Origin: Labilibaculum manganireducens
Lineage (GTDB): Bacteria; Bacteroidota; Bacteroidia; Bacteroidales; Marinifilaceae
NCBI RefSeq assembly: GCF_002843385.1
Contig: NZ_MVDE01000014.1
Location: forward strand, 62,001-126,000
Direction of reading: 5' to 3'
DNA length: 64,000 nucleotides
Part shown: in pieces, positions 29,901-38,099 of the stretch
How the letters are laid out: each line of letters starts with the position of its first letter
Numbering within the stretch: the stretch's first letter is position 1
Notes under the pieces: generated by a model
What the model was told of the DNA's origin: nothing
The model's database searches: none
Seen by the model: only the letters and a program-made list of their open reading frames with translations
Position numbers and translations under genes: made by a program

Positions 29901-31057
29901 ATGCTTTAAAATTTACTCACGAAAAAGGGAATGTAAAATTAAAGTTGGAGATAAAAGATGAAGATGGAATTGTTAATATTATTATTCAGGATAATGGTGT
30001 TGGAATAGATGAAGAGGATATCGACAAAATATTTGTTCGTTTTTATCAGTCCGAAAAAAATAAGAAATTGGGACTGTCCGGAAGTGGAATTGGATTGAAT
30101 CTCGCCCGTGAGATGATTCAACTGCACAATGGCATTATTGAAGTGGAAAGCGAACGGGGTAAAGGAGCCAAATTTAAAGTGAGTTTGCCAATTGATAAGA
30201 CAGTTGTAGTAGATAATGAAGATTTGGAAAGAGTAGATGAAGATTTTGCCAGACCTCAGCAAGAGTCTGAAAGTAGCGAGAAAATCAAAAAGCCAATTAT
30301 TTTATTGGTTGAAGATAATATTGATTTCAGATCGTTTATGAAAGAAACACTGCAGGAACAATTTAAGATCTACGAAGCTCAGGATGGTCAAAAAGGATAC
30401 GATACAGTTCATAAGGTACTTCCTGATTTAATTATTAGCGATGTGATGATGCCCAATGTGGATGGCCTTGAATTGTGTACAATGCTTCGTAAAGATATCC
30501 GGACATCTCATATTCCGTTTATCCTTTTAACTGCACGAACTGCTGATGAGGACAAAATTAAAGGGCTGGAAATTGGTGCAGACGATTACATAACAAAACC
30601 CTTTAATATGGATTTACTTCTTTTGCGGGTTCGTAAATTATTGGAAAAAAGAAGTCAGTTCCAAAAGCAATTTCAAAAAACGGTTGATATAAGTCCAAGC
30701 GAAGTTCAAATTACTTCAATGGATGAAAAATTGATTAAAAAAGCCGTTGCAACAGTTGAAAAAAACATTTCAGAATCTAAATTTTCAGTCGAAGATTTAA
30801 GCCGTGAACTGGGTATGAGTCGTGTCTATCTTTATAAAAAATTAATTTCGATTACGGGTAAATCTCCTATTGAGTTTATTAGAATTATCAGATTAAAAAG
30901 AGGACTGCAGCTTTTGGAAAAAAGCCAGATGAATATTGCAGAAATTGCCTACGAAGTTGGTTTTAATAGCCCGCGTTATTTTAGTAAGTATTTTAAAGAA
31001 GAGTATGGTATTTTACCAACGGCTTATGCGAAAAGGCATAAGGAAGATGGAGAATAA
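26960..31057 (+). CDS. Hybrid two-component system regulator (HTCS)
   Basis: 1365 aa. Order: signal peptide; about 12-14 Reg_prop propeller repeats forming two sensor propellers (WIGTTAGLSRYD, WVGTDHGGIDVI and others, to about residue 690); Y_Y_Y domain (YQYKLEGFDDDW, about 750); one TM helix (FAYLIYILLGIGILGYY, about 810-830); HisKA with H865 in NVSHEFRTPLT; HATPase (NLLSNALKF, GSGIGLNLA); receiver with D1161 in IISDVMMPNVDG; C-terminal AraC-type HTH (IAEIAYEVGFNSPRYFSKYFKEEYG). All phosphorelay residues are present. HTCS proteins sense an oligosaccharide in the periplasm and activate the adjacent locus. Confidence 0.96.
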   Translation: MHRLIGIILFFVLSSFSIHAERQYSFLKVNSADGLVNNQVTCIHKDARGFIWIGTTAGLSRYDGSSFVNYKHKSSDSTSIIDNYIVGIQEDMNGNLWIKTRWSNIVYDINKEKFYSDLSLFLGQKGSEYNIENIYIDKNKKIWVKEFEKLYYQAIDSVTGRLRNDFPESKEESSLVVDFVHTNGDYYYLLSNGCVECFDGQDYKLKFKNDFLSGKLGADSLNTAIFIDAENDIWFYGNNDGLYQYQIKNDKWNHYTVHSDKIRLTSNIVKKVIQDDKGLIWVGTDHGGIDVINKFSGETTKIYHQSDNDKSLAQNSITELYMDNNNVIWIGTFKNGVSYYHESIHKFPQYRNFLSDESSLPYNDVNCFVEDKKGNLWIGTNGDGLIYFNRRNNTFKSYKFDEANSNSLINNVVVSLFIDSNGELWVGTFTGGLNRFNGKTFKKYQYSPNGNNGLTSNNIWSINEDNQQNLWIGTLGGGIVIFDRNNEIFKPVPNKGNVKLPAEYVNQIYKLDNGNMFIATANGVTFYDVKEQRYKNYPLVTRSGAPPLSSKNVNGVFEDSRGLLWIATREGLIVFDPNTSYSKHFTSEDGLPEDVFNCIQEDEFQSIWVSKSTGLSQIIVSKTAPDKEYSFQIYDFTEEDGLQDKEFNPNASYKTTNNELIFGGRNGFNLFESKNIKYNQILPKVVFTDFQVYNQSVSPGSKVKNVKLLESSIVSTKSIEIKHSMNVFSIGFTALNFFIPSKIKYQYKLEGFDDDWVSLDANRNRVTYTNLNPGDYYFKVKASNNDGIWNEDYAELRIIVLPPLYATPFAYLIYILLGIGILGYYRYSMLRKERLKFNVEQGRLQAERNHEMDEMKLRFLTNVSHEFRTPLTLILTPLDKLLKQTRSESDKRLLDTIERNAKQLLNLVNQLLDFRKLELHGLRYNPSYVDIVTFLNDVTHNFEDAFNKKRIKFTFEHSTEHFIFNFDKEKLEKVMMNLLSNALKFTHEKGNVKLKLEIKDEDGIVNIIIQDNGVGIDEEDIDKIFVRFYQSEKNKKLGLSGSGIGLNLAREMIQLHNGIIEVESERGKGAKFKVSLPIDKTVVVDNEDLERVDEDFARPQQESESSEKIKKPIILLVEDNIDFRSFMKETLQEQFKIYEAQDGQKGYDTVHKVLPDLIISDVMMPNVDGLELCTMLRKDIRTSHIPFILLTARTADEDKIKGLEIGADDYITKPFNMDLLLLRVRKLLEKRSQFQKQFQKTVDISPSEVQITSMDEKLIKKAVATVEKNISESKFSVEDLSRELGMSRVYLYKKLISITGKSPIEFIRIIRLKRGLQLLEKSQMNIAEIAYEVGFNSPRYFSKYFKEEYGILPTAYAKRHKEDGE

Positions 31058-31164
31058 CTGCATTTAATTCGGAATAAATACATTTAGTTACCCTTTTGGA
31101 AACATTTGGTAAGTAAAAATATTGCGTTTGTAATTATTTTTAGCCTTTAAATTAAAATAGAGTT

Positions 31165-32562
31165 ATGAGTTCAAAATTTTTAGCTAAAGTAAGCCTTGTG
31201 CTTATGCTTTTTTATTTATTTCCTGATACTGCTTATTCCAATGTTTCATTGCCCGCTATTTTTGGCAAACACATGGTGATGCAGCAAAATTCCGAGGTGA
31301 AACTATGGGGTTGGGGCAAACCAATGGAAAAAATTAGAGTAATTACCTCTTGGGACAATGATACCCTAAATACTGTGACCACTAATAATGCAAAATGGTC
31401 GGTAGTGTTAAAAACTCCTGAAGCAGGAGGTGCTTATTCAATAAAAATAGAGGGATACAATTCTGTAGTTATCGATGACATACTAATGGGAGAGGTGTGG
31501 TTACTTTCGGGACAGTCGAATATGGAATGGAAAACCAGCTTTGGAATTAATAATATAGGAGAAGAGGTTGAAAATGCTGACAATAATGAAATTCGGTTTT
31601 TTTCAGTAACGATTAAAACATCACCAACTAAATGTATTGATGTTTCAGGTCAGTGGATGAAATGTACGTCCGAAAGCATGAATGATTTTAGTGCTATAGG
31701 TTACTTTTTTGGAAAGGAATTGAATAAGGAACTTAAGATCCCTGTTGGGTTAATCAGCTCCAATTGGGGTGGAACGCCAATTGAAACATGGGTTCCGGAG
31801 CAAGAAATTTTGGCTTCGAATGAGTTAACAGAATCTGCTCAAAAGGTACCTTATTTTCCTTGGGCACCCAATATGCCTGGTTGTGTTTACAATGCAATGA
31901 TAGCACCGATTATGCCTTTCCCAATGAAAGGAGTTTTGTGGTATCAGGGAGAAGCGAATGTCGATAATTCAGCAACATATACCAAAACCCTTGAGACTTT
32001 AGTGAGAAGTTGGAGGAAAGGTTTTAAAACTGATCTTGCTTTTTATTATGCTCAAATAGCTCCTTTTACTCACTACGCTAAAGATGCAGGAGTAAAAGTC
32101 CGCGAAGCGCAGCGCCGAGCTTTGAAATCTATTCCAAATTCGGGAATGGTTGTAATGAGTGATATTGGAGATACTCTTGATATTCATCCACGTAATAAAA
32201 TTGACGCAGGGAAGCGGTTTGCAAATCTGGCACTTAATAAAACCTATAAGTTGAGTGATTTTCCAGCATCAGGACCGCTTTTTAAGACTTTTTTGATTAA
32301 AGGATCTGAAGTCGAAGTAATTTTTGATTGTGCGGAAGGATTGCATTGTGAGAAAGCTGATTTGCCCTATTTTGAATTAGCAGGAGAGGATGGAACCTGG
32401 TTTTCTGCTCAGGCTTTTATTAAAAACGACAAAGTACTTGTGAGATCAGAGGAAGTTAGGAATCCTGTAAATGTGAGATTTGCCTGGGCCAATTCAGCCA
32501 CACCAAAACTTTTTAACATGGATAATTTACCGGCTTCCTGTTTTACTACAATTGATTTCTGA
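31165..32562 (+). CDS. Sialate O-acetylesterase-like SGNH esterase
   Basis: 465 aa with signal peptide ending near AYSN. The start of the mature part (LPAIFGKHMVMQQNSEVKLWGWG) and GEVWLLSGQSNMEW are typical of the SASA family, with nucleophile S118. GVLWYQGEAN is the family oxyanion region. Length is shorter than multi-domain members. Despite the family name, members in plant-glycan loci remove acetyl groups from hemicellulose or pectin. Acetylated galactose of xyloglucan is a sensible substrate here. It lies 20 nt before another SGNH esterase. Confidence 0.85.
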   Translation: MSSKFLAKVSLVLMLFYLFPDTAYSNVSLPAIFGKHMVMQQNSEVKLWGWGKPMEKIRVITSWDNDTLNTVTTNNAKWSVVLKTPEAGGAYSIKIEGYNSVVIDDILMGEVWLLSGQSNMEWKTSFGINNIGEEVENADNNEIRFFSVTIKTSPTKCIDVSGQWMKCTSESMNDFSAIGYFFGKELNKELKIPVGLISSNWGGTPIETWVPEQEILASNELTESAQKVPYFPWAPNMPGCVYNAMIAPIMPFPMKGVLWYQGEANVDNSATYTKTLETLVRSWRKGFKTDLAFYYAQIAPFTHYAKDAGVKVREAQRRALKSIPNSGMVVMSDIGDTLDIHPRNKIDAGKRFANLALNKTYKLSDFPASGPLFKTFLIKGSEVEVIFDCAEGLHCEKADLPYFELAGEDGTWFSAQAFIKNDKVLVRSEEVRNPVNVRFAWANSATPKLFNMDNLPASCFTTIDF

Positions 32563-32582
32563 AAACCATATAATTTTTATAA

Positions 32583-33668
32583 ATGAGAGCTATAGTAAAG
32601 AATATCATTTCATTGTCCTGCGTATTTGTTTTTGGATTTTGTAATGTTCAAAATCAGGATATTGCATTCGATCAGCCAAATTTAACTTACGAAGGCAGAA
32701 TTATGTTTCGACCCGATGCTGCGGAGCTTTCATGGTCGGGTTCTTCGGTAAGTATCCAATTTAAGGGAAGCAGTATTTCAGCTACTCTGCAGGATTTGGA
32801 TACGGCAAATTATTACAATGTGATTGTGGACTGTAAGGTGATTTCGAAATTGCATACCGATACACTGAAAACAAAATACATACTAGCCTCAGGCTTATCC
32901 GAAGGAACACATCAAGTACAATTGTATAAACGTACCGAATGGGATAAAGGGAAAACATTGTTTTATGGTTTTGAATTACCCGGGGATGCAAAGCTTCTGC
33001 CGGCGGAAAAACCAAAAAAGAGAAAAATAGAGTTCTACGGAAACTCCATTACCTCTGCGTATGGAAATGAAGATACTAGTGGTAAAGATCGTCCGTATGG
33101 TTATTTTCAAAATAACTATGAATCATACGCAGCTATTACAGCAAGACATTTTAATGCTCAATACCATTGTATTTCTAAAAGCGGTATCGGAGTATTGGTT
33201 AGTTGGTTTCCATTGATTATGTCCGAAATGTATGATCGAATCGATCCAAATGACTCAGTTTTAAAATGGGATTTTTCCAAATATACACCTGATGTAGTAG
33301 TAATTAATCTTTTTCAGAACGATTCATGGATCGTAAATATCCCCAAAAATGAGCAGTTTAAAAATAGATTTGGTAAGGAGGCACCCGATTCAACAACTAT
33401 TATTGCGGCCTACAAAGATTTCGTAAGTTCCATTCGCGGTAAGTATCCACATTCGTCTATTATCTGTACCCTTGGCAGTATGGATGCAACCAAGGAAGGA
33501 TCTCAGTGGCCTGGATATGTACAAACAGCAGTAAGTCAATTAAAGGATGATAAGATATTCTCTTGTTTTTTCCCGTTTAAAAATTCAGGCGGACATCCAA
33601 ACATTAAGGAACATCATGCAATGGCTGACCAATTAATCGGGTTCATTGAAGAAAATATTGAATGGTGA
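32583..33668 (+). CDS. CE2-type carbohydrate esterase (jelly-roll plus SGNH domain)
   Basis: 361 aa. The N terminus is a probable signal or lipoprotein region (VFVFGFCNVQ). An N-terminal beta-sandwich (GRIMFRPDAAELSWSGSSVSI, about 35-130) is followed by an SGNH hydrolase domain: block I IEFYGNSIT with S155, block III VINLFQND, and block V GGHPN with H338. This two-domain plan matches CE2 acetyl esterases, which act on acetylated hemicellulose side chains. Together with the adjacent esterase it suggests that the target glycan is heavily acetylated. Confidence 0.8.
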   Translation: MRAIVKNIISLSCVFVFGFCNVQNQDIAFDQPNLTYEGRIMFRPDAAELSWSGSSVSIQFKGSSISATLQDLDTANYYNVIVDCKVISKLHTDTLKTKYILASGLSEGTHQVQLYKRTEWDKGKTLFYGFELPGDAKLLPAEKPKKRKIEFYGNSITSAYGNEDTSGKDRPYGYFQNNYESYAAITARHFNAQYHCISKSGIGVLVSWFPLIMSEMYDRIDPNDSVLKWDFSKYTPDVVVINLFQNDSWIVNIPKNEQFKNRFGKEAPDSTTIIAAYKDFVSSIRGKYPHSSIICTLGSMDATKEGSQWPGYVQTAVSQLKDDKIFSCFFPFKNSGGHPNIKEHHAMADQLIGFIEENIEW

Positions 33669-33739
33669 TTTAGAGACTAATTTAAAAAACTGCACTTAAA
33701 TTGATATCATTAGCGTATTATTAAGGACCAAATGCAGTT

Positions 33740-33777
33740 GAGAGGTAGTGCTAGGAAACTAGTACTACCTCTCTTTA
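33740..33777 (+). terminator. Long hairpin terminator with GAAA tetraloop
   Basis: A 15-bp stem (33740-33754 with 33759-33773, one G.U pair) closes on a GAAA loop and is followed by TTTA. Arms read GAGAGGTAGTGCTAG and CTAGTACTACCTCTC. It ends the esterase unit and separates it from the GH42 gene. Confidence 0.8.
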
Positions 33778-33890
33778 CTAAAGTTATCCTGTTAACAATC
33801 GATTTTTGATCTAATCAGAAGGCATTGAAAAAAAATAGCTTACGATTTAGGCAGGACACCAAAATTAAGAAGATCTAATAAAGAAAAAAT

Positions 33891-35969
33891 ATGGCAAAGA
33901 AAATTAGCTTACTGGCATTACTAATCAGCAGTTGGATTGGTGTTTTATCTGCACAGGATTTTTTCCCTAAAAAGGATTTGATGTCTGTTGGTGTGTATTA
34001 CTATCCTGAGCAATGGTCTGAAAATCAATGGGAAAGAGATATTGAGAATATTGCCGGTCATGGATTCGAATTTATTCATATGTCTGAATTTGCCTGGGCT
34101 CAGATGGAACCATCTGAGGGCAAGTATGATTTTACCTGGCTTGATAAAGTAATTGAGTTGGCTGATAAAAATAAGCTGAAAGTGATTTTGGGAACACCTA
34201 CGCCATGTCCTCCGGTATGGCTCGGAATCAAGTATCCCGAAATATACATACAAGATGGTAATTATCAATCTAAAGAGCATGGCACCCGTGCAAACATGTC
34301 ATTATCCAACCCGATTGTTTTGGAGTATACACAAAAAATTGTTGATGAAATGGCTAAGCATTATGCACACAACAAAGCTGTAATGGGATGGCAAATTGAC
34401 AATGAGCCGGAGGCTAAAGAAGATTACAGTTCGTCTGCGCAATTGGCATTTCGGGAATGGTTACAAAATAAATATGCAGATATTACTGAATTGAATAAGG
34501 CATGGGGAACGGCATTTTGGAGTCAGTTGTATTCGGCTTTTGATGAAGTTAGAATTCATAATGCTCAAAATGTTGGTTGGTGGGGTGCAAATCCTATTGC
34601 TTTATTGGATTTTAAACGCTTTACAGCGGATACGCAAGCATCTTTTTTAGATTTTCAGGCTGAAGAATTGCGGAAATATATTGATGAGTCACAGTTTATA
34701 ACCACAAACTATGTGGCAAAAGGCAGCCAGACGGATCCGAAAAGAAGTAAAAAACTTGATTTTGCTTCATTTACAGCTTATCCCAATTATGGAAGCAATA
34801 ATCTGGGAGACTTGGGTTTTCGTTTAGGTGATCACTCCGTTTTAATGTATGCCAATGATTATTATAAGTCGGTAAAAGGTATTTCAGGTGTTATGGAACT
34901 GCAGCCCGGACAGGTAAATTGGGCCAATCACAATTCATTGTTACAACCCGGAACCGTTCGAATGTGGTTGTGGCATTGTTTTGCAGGAGGGAATTCTTTT
35001 GCATGTACCTATCGTTACAGACAAGTACTTTATGGTGCCGAGCAATATCATCATGGTGTGGTTCGAACCGATGGTGTTACTTTGAGTCAGGGAGGAGAGG
35101 AGTATGTACAGGTGATCAACGAGGTGAATGAATTGAGGAAAAAATACAGCAAGAATACTCAAATGCCTGAAGCTATTAAGAAGAGGAAAACTGCTGTCAT
35201 GTGGTCGTTTGACAACCTTTGGAATCTGGAAAGACAGAAGCAAACCAACCAATGGAATACATGGAAGCACATGCAGCGTTATCAGCAGATATTGCATTCA
35301 TTTGGTGCTCCGGTGAGTTTCATTTCAGAGGAAGATGATTTTGATGATTATGAATTTATTATAGTTCCTTCTTACGAAATGGTAGACGAGGCGTTGGTTC
35401 AGAAATGGAAAAAGTTCGTTTCAAAAGGAGGTAAGCTTATTGTCTCACCAAGAACCGGAGCTAAAGATAAAAATGCTCATTTATGGGAAAATAATTTATC
35501 GGGCATTATGAATGAACTAATTGGTGGAAAGATTTATTCATTTGATATGCTTCCATTCGGAAAACAAGGTGATATTTTAATGGATGGGAAAAATTACAAA
35601 TGGAGTTCATGGGGAGATTTAATTACACCGGAAGATAAAACTGAGGTCGTAGCTAGTTATACCGATCAATTTTACAAAGGAACTGCCTGCATTTTAAAAA
35701 ATGAAATTGGTAAGGGGCAGGTTTGGTATATTGGAACAGAATCTGTTGATGGGGATTTGGAACGCAATCTTCTGAAAAACATATACCAACAAAATAATGT
35801 CGGGGTAGAAAATTATCCTGAAGGTGTTTTTGTTCAGTATCGCGATGGTTTTATGGTGGCTGTTAATTATTCTTCCGGTGAGTATATTTTAAATTATAAT
35901 GGAGATTACCTGATAGGAGATAAAGTGTTAAAACCAGCAGATGTTGCCGTGTGGCGCATTGAGAAATAG
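33891..35969 (+). CDS. GH42 beta-galactosidase
   Basis: 692 aa with signal peptide ending near LSAQ. The GH42 barrel shows GVYYYPEQW near the start, FAWAQMEPSEGKYDF, acid/base E172 in GWQIDNEPEA and nucleophile E336 in VMELQPGQVNW. A trimerization-type Rossmann-like domain follows (FIIVPSYEMVDEALVQKW, about 480-570) and a small C-terminal beta domain. GH42 enzymes release terminal beta-galactose. This would trim galactosyl side chains once GH95 has removed fucose. It is separated from the preceding genes by a strong terminator and about 115 nt. Confidence 0.92.
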   Translation: MAKKISLLALLISSWIGVLSAQDFFPKKDLMSVGVYYYPEQWSENQWERDIENIAGHGFEFIHMSEFAWAQMEPSEGKYDFTWLDKVIELADKNKLKVILGTPTPCPPVWLGIKYPEIYIQDGNYQSKEHGTRANMSLSNPIVLEYTQKIVDEMAKHYAHNKAVMGWQIDNEPEAKEDYSSSAQLAFREWLQNKYADITELNKAWGTAFWSQLYSAFDEVRIHNAQNVGWWGANPIALLDFKRFTADTQASFLDFQAEELRKYIDESQFITTNYVAKGSQTDPKRSKKLDFASFTAYPNYGSNNLGDLGFRLGDHSVLMYANDYYKSVKGISGVMELQPGQVNWANHNSLLQPGTVRMWLWHCFAGGNSFACTYRYRQVLYGAEQYHHGVVRTDGVTLSQGGEEYVQVINEVNELRKKYSKNTQMPEAIKKRKTAVMWSFDNLWNLERQKQTNQWNTWKHMQRYQQILHSFGAPVSFISEEDDFDDYEFIIVPSYEMVDEALVQKWKKFVSKGGKLIVSPRTGAKDKNAHLWENNLSGIMNELIGGKIYSFDMLPFGKQGDILMDGKNYKWSSWGDLITPEDKTEVVASYTDQFYKGTACILKNEIGKGQVWYIGTESVDGDLERNLLKNIYQQNNVGVENYPEGVFVQYRDGFMVAVNYSSGEYILNYNGDYLIGDKVLKPADVAVWRIEK

Positions 35970-36005
35970 CTTAGCGATTTTGAGTAAGTGCTCTTATAAA
36001 ATTTC

Positions 36006-36040
36006 AAGAGGCTGTCCCAAAAGGCAGCCTCTTTAGTTTT
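36006..36040. terminator. Hairpin at GH42 end / outer end of IS remnant
   Basis: AAGAGGCTG (36006-36014) pairs with CAGCCTCTT (36025-36033) around TCCCAAAAGG, followed by TAGTTTT. It can terminate the GH42 transcript. GAGGCTGTCCCAAAA is also the kind of sequence found at ends of insertion sequences in this phylum, so it may be the residual terminal repeat of the IS1182-type element that follows. Confidence 0.65.
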
Positions 36041-36449
36041 ATACTGATATTTGAAAATGGTTTAGATTTTCGAATTCTAAGCATTTCTGCAAAATATTTC
36101 TATAAAAACCACTCAGATATACTCTTAAATTTGAAATAAGTATAAAAAAGGCTGTTTTTAATAAAGAAAAATGGTCTTTTGCTACCATTTTTCTAAGATT
36201 GTGCCCAATAGCAAGCAAACCAAACTCTATGGTTACTTTTTCAAGACCTTTAAGAGTAAAACGATTGAATTTATTGTTGAATTTTATCTGACCAAATACA
36301 GCTTCAGGTTCTATGGGGCGTTTGCTTCTGTGATAGAGGTCTTCTTCGCTTAAAAGTTTATCTCGTGCTTGTTTTCTGAGTCGATTGAGGTTATGGTTGA
36401 TTTCAATTTTTCGATTGCTTTTCCCTTTATGACATTGCCCTCTGAGCCA
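36039..36449 (-). pseudogene. IS1182-family transposase, C-terminal remnant
   Basis: On the minus strand an open frame of about 135 codons ends at the stop at 36039-36041. It reads RGQCHKGKSNRKIEINHNL, then HRSKRPIEPEAVFGQIKFN, FTLKGLEKVTIEFGLLAI and GHNLRKM. These are the last conserved blocks of IS1182/IS4-type DDE transposases, including the glutamate region. There is no start codon or upstream part; the frame breaks off near 36450, where the IS630-type element begins. The missing 5' part is not found on the far side of that element within the next 600 nt, so this is a truncated remnant, not a cleanly interrupted gene. Confidence 0.8.
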
Positions 36450-37044
36450 TAAAGCAGTTATTGTAAGTTGATGTTTTTGTTAGCGACTTTATCCTTTCCT
36501 GAGAAAGATTATTTTTAATAAATTCTTGAACCCAATCTTTTACATTTTCAATATCATCAAAAACTTTGTTCCTAAAAAATGACTTAAAGTATCCCCATAC
36601 TCTTTCGCATGGATTAAGCTCTGGTGTATTTGGAGGAATATTTATCAATATGATATTTTCAGGAATAACTATATTTTTTGTCGAATGAAAGCCTGCATTA
36701 TCAATAACAACTAATTTTAATTCTCTTGGATTTTGTTTTGAAAACTCCTTGAGATACATTTCAAATATTTGTGTTGATAAACCGTTTATTTCCCACATAA
36801 ACGCATCCCCTGTTAGTGGTGAAAAACTGCCATATACATAAGTGCTTTTAAATGCATGTTTGTATTTCACAATTGGCTTAACTCCTTTAGCAGTAATGTA
36901 TCTCCCAATATGGGTCATCAGTTCAAATCGACTTTCATCCTGAAAATATATATTAGCGGTATCATATTTATCCTTATTTAATCCTATTCTATGCGAGTTT
37001 ATCAAATCAGGAAGTTTTTTTGAAGACCTCAACGGCCTGCTCAT
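36427..37044 (-). CDS. IS630-family transposase, DDE catalytic part (ORF B)
   Basis: 205 aa. Catalytic motifs of the IS630/Tc1 superfamily are intact: first Asp in IYFQDESRF, second Asp in LVVIDNAGFHS, and NTPELNPCERVWGYFK with the third acidic residue. It overlaps ORF A in a different frame. Homology resumes at KKLPDLINSHRIGL, so the first eight codons (MSRPLRSS) are probably not the native N terminus. The last residues (AQRAMS) are read from flanking remnant DNA. Alone it lacks a DNA-binding domain. Confidence 0.85.
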   Translation of the reverse strand: MSRPLRSSKKLPDLINSHRIGLNKDKYDTANIYFQDESRFELMTHIGRYITAKGVKPIVKYKHAFKSTYVYGSFSPLTGDAFMWEINGLSTQIFEMYLKEFSKQNPRELKLVVIDNAGFHSTKNIVIPENIILINIPPNTPELNPCERVWGYFKSFFRNKVFDDIENVKDWVQEFIKNNLSQERIKSLTKTSTYNNCFMAQRAMS

Positions 37045-37555
37045 CTTTCTTATAATGCGATTTTCTTGGACTTTTCAATTTGGATTTAAAATGTCGAATC
37101 ATATAGGTTCTCAATGTTTCGTATTTAACTTCGATTTTATAACTCTCTTCAAGCCAAAGCACGACTTCTTTATAGCTTATAAAAGCAGATTCACTATCAT
37201 GCAGCCTTTCAAATAATGCATTGTGAACCTCTTCAGTAATACTGTTTTTTCTTCCCGTACTCTGCTTGATACAAAGCAGAGCTGCGAAGCCCGATTCCCG
37301 ATATATTTTTAGCCATCGCTTTAGAGATGCATAGCTAATACAAAGATTAGCTGCTAAATCTTTTCGCTTTTTAAACTTTTCCTCTTTAAGAAGAACCAAA
37401 CATCGAATACGATTAGCAACTATAGAATCTCGTTCTGATTTGAGCAGTGAGATAAGGTAACTCAAATCCTCTTTTATGTTTATTTTAATTGTTGATGCCG
37501 TAAGGTTGCTAAAATACTTAAAATAGCTCAATTATTAATTGTTTTGGTATAATAT
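36450..37555 (-). mobile_element. IS630-type insertion sequence (ends approximate)
   Basis: Two overlapping minus-strand frames (HTH part and DDE part) make up an IS630-family transposase of about 350 codons. The left limit is set where the IS1182 remnant stops, at a TA dinucleotide at 36450-36451; IS630 elements insert at TA. The right limit is just outside the first transposase codon, near 37550. I could not align convincing terminal inverted repeats, so both limits are estimates. ORF B reads about 20 nt across the left limit into the remnant. Confidence 0.65.
37007..37531 (-). CDS. IS630-family transposase, DNA-binding part (ORF A)
   Basis: 174 aa. It contains a helix-turn-helix (DLAANLCISYASLKRWLKIYRESGFAALL) and the winged-helix linker typical of the N-terminal half of IS630 transposases. 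The frame ends at EVFKKTS just after a run of seven A on the coding strand (near 37014-37020). Removing one A would join it smoothly to ORF B as VFKKLPDLIN. This could be a disabling frameshift, a homopolymer sequencing error, or slippage used to make the fusion protein. Confidence 0.85.
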   Translation of the reverse strand: MSYFKYFSNLTASTIKINIKEDLSYLISLLKSERDSIVANRIRCLVLLKEEKFKKRKDLAANLCISYASLKRWLKIYRESGFAALLCIKQSTGRKNSITEEVHNALFERLHDSESAFISYKEVVLWLEESYKIEVKYETLRTYMIRHFKSKLKSPRKSHYKKDEQAVEVFKKTS

Positions 37556-38099
37556 CTTATTTAGTGGTATAGGTTTGAGCATATTGTTTTGCAATTTTAT
37601 GAATCGGCTTTTTTGAGGATGTTCTTATGATTATTATTTTTGTGATGTAAGTCTGTTTTTATGATCTGTAATATTTATTTTTTTTGTAAGTGTTAGTATG
37701 ATTATTTTAAAATGGTGAAATTGAAATTATGTGTTGTTTTTGAAAGAATGGGATTATGAAGTTTGTTGTTCTTTATTTTAATGTGTGTTAAGTAAGAACG
37801 TTACTGTAAACAGAAGTTTTTTGCTTTTTAGTATGTTGTTTATGAGCTTATATCCTTATTTCATAAGGTTCGTGTGATCTTTATAATATTTTATTGTGTA
37901 GTATGTTAAAGTGTAAAAAACACATATGTGCAAGTCATTTACACATATGTGATAAGGTAAGTATGTGTTTGTAATTACTTTTATGTCAAAATCATTGTCG
38001 ATGTTTTAGTTTGATTACGTAAATTCATTAAGGTGGAAATAGGGTCATTAATCTGTTAATAAATTTAGAGCTAAAAATAATGCTGTAACAATAGAATTT
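37556..38099. other. 544-nt AT-rich non-coding region
   Basis: No gene is supported here. The stretch is T-rich on the + strand with little coding character in any frame. It contains a pair of identical 10-bp palindromes (annotated separately), and presumably the promoter of the 38.1-kb operon. I found no clear TAnnTTTG -7 element with a well-spaced -33 box. Confidence 0.6.
37921..37951. promoter_or_regulatory. Paired palindromes CACATATGTG, candidate operator
   Basis: The perfect palindrome CACATATGTG occurs at 37921-37930 and again at 37942-37951. Their centres are 21 bp apart, two turns of the DNA helix, so two dimers would bind on the same face. They lie about 150 bp upstream of the first gene of the secretion-type operon. 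No regulator gene is adjacent, so the protein is unknown. Confidence 0.55.

Noticed and set aside
31058-31164. Bacteroidota promoter before the esterase gene (TTTG repeats)
   Set aside because: TTTG strings occur but no TAnnTTTG with proper spacing could be found.
36171-36353. 60-codon plus-strand frame in the IS remnant
   Set aside because: The minus strand here encodes conserved IS1182 transposase blocks, so this is its antisense shadow.
36427-37555. Clear terminal inverted repeats for the IS630-type element
   Set aside because: The two ends could be aligned only with many mismatches, so I give approximate limits and no repeat annotation.
37556-38099. CRISPR-like or iteron-like repeats
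   Set aside because: Only two copies of a 10-bp palindrome are present, with no array, spacers or replication gene.
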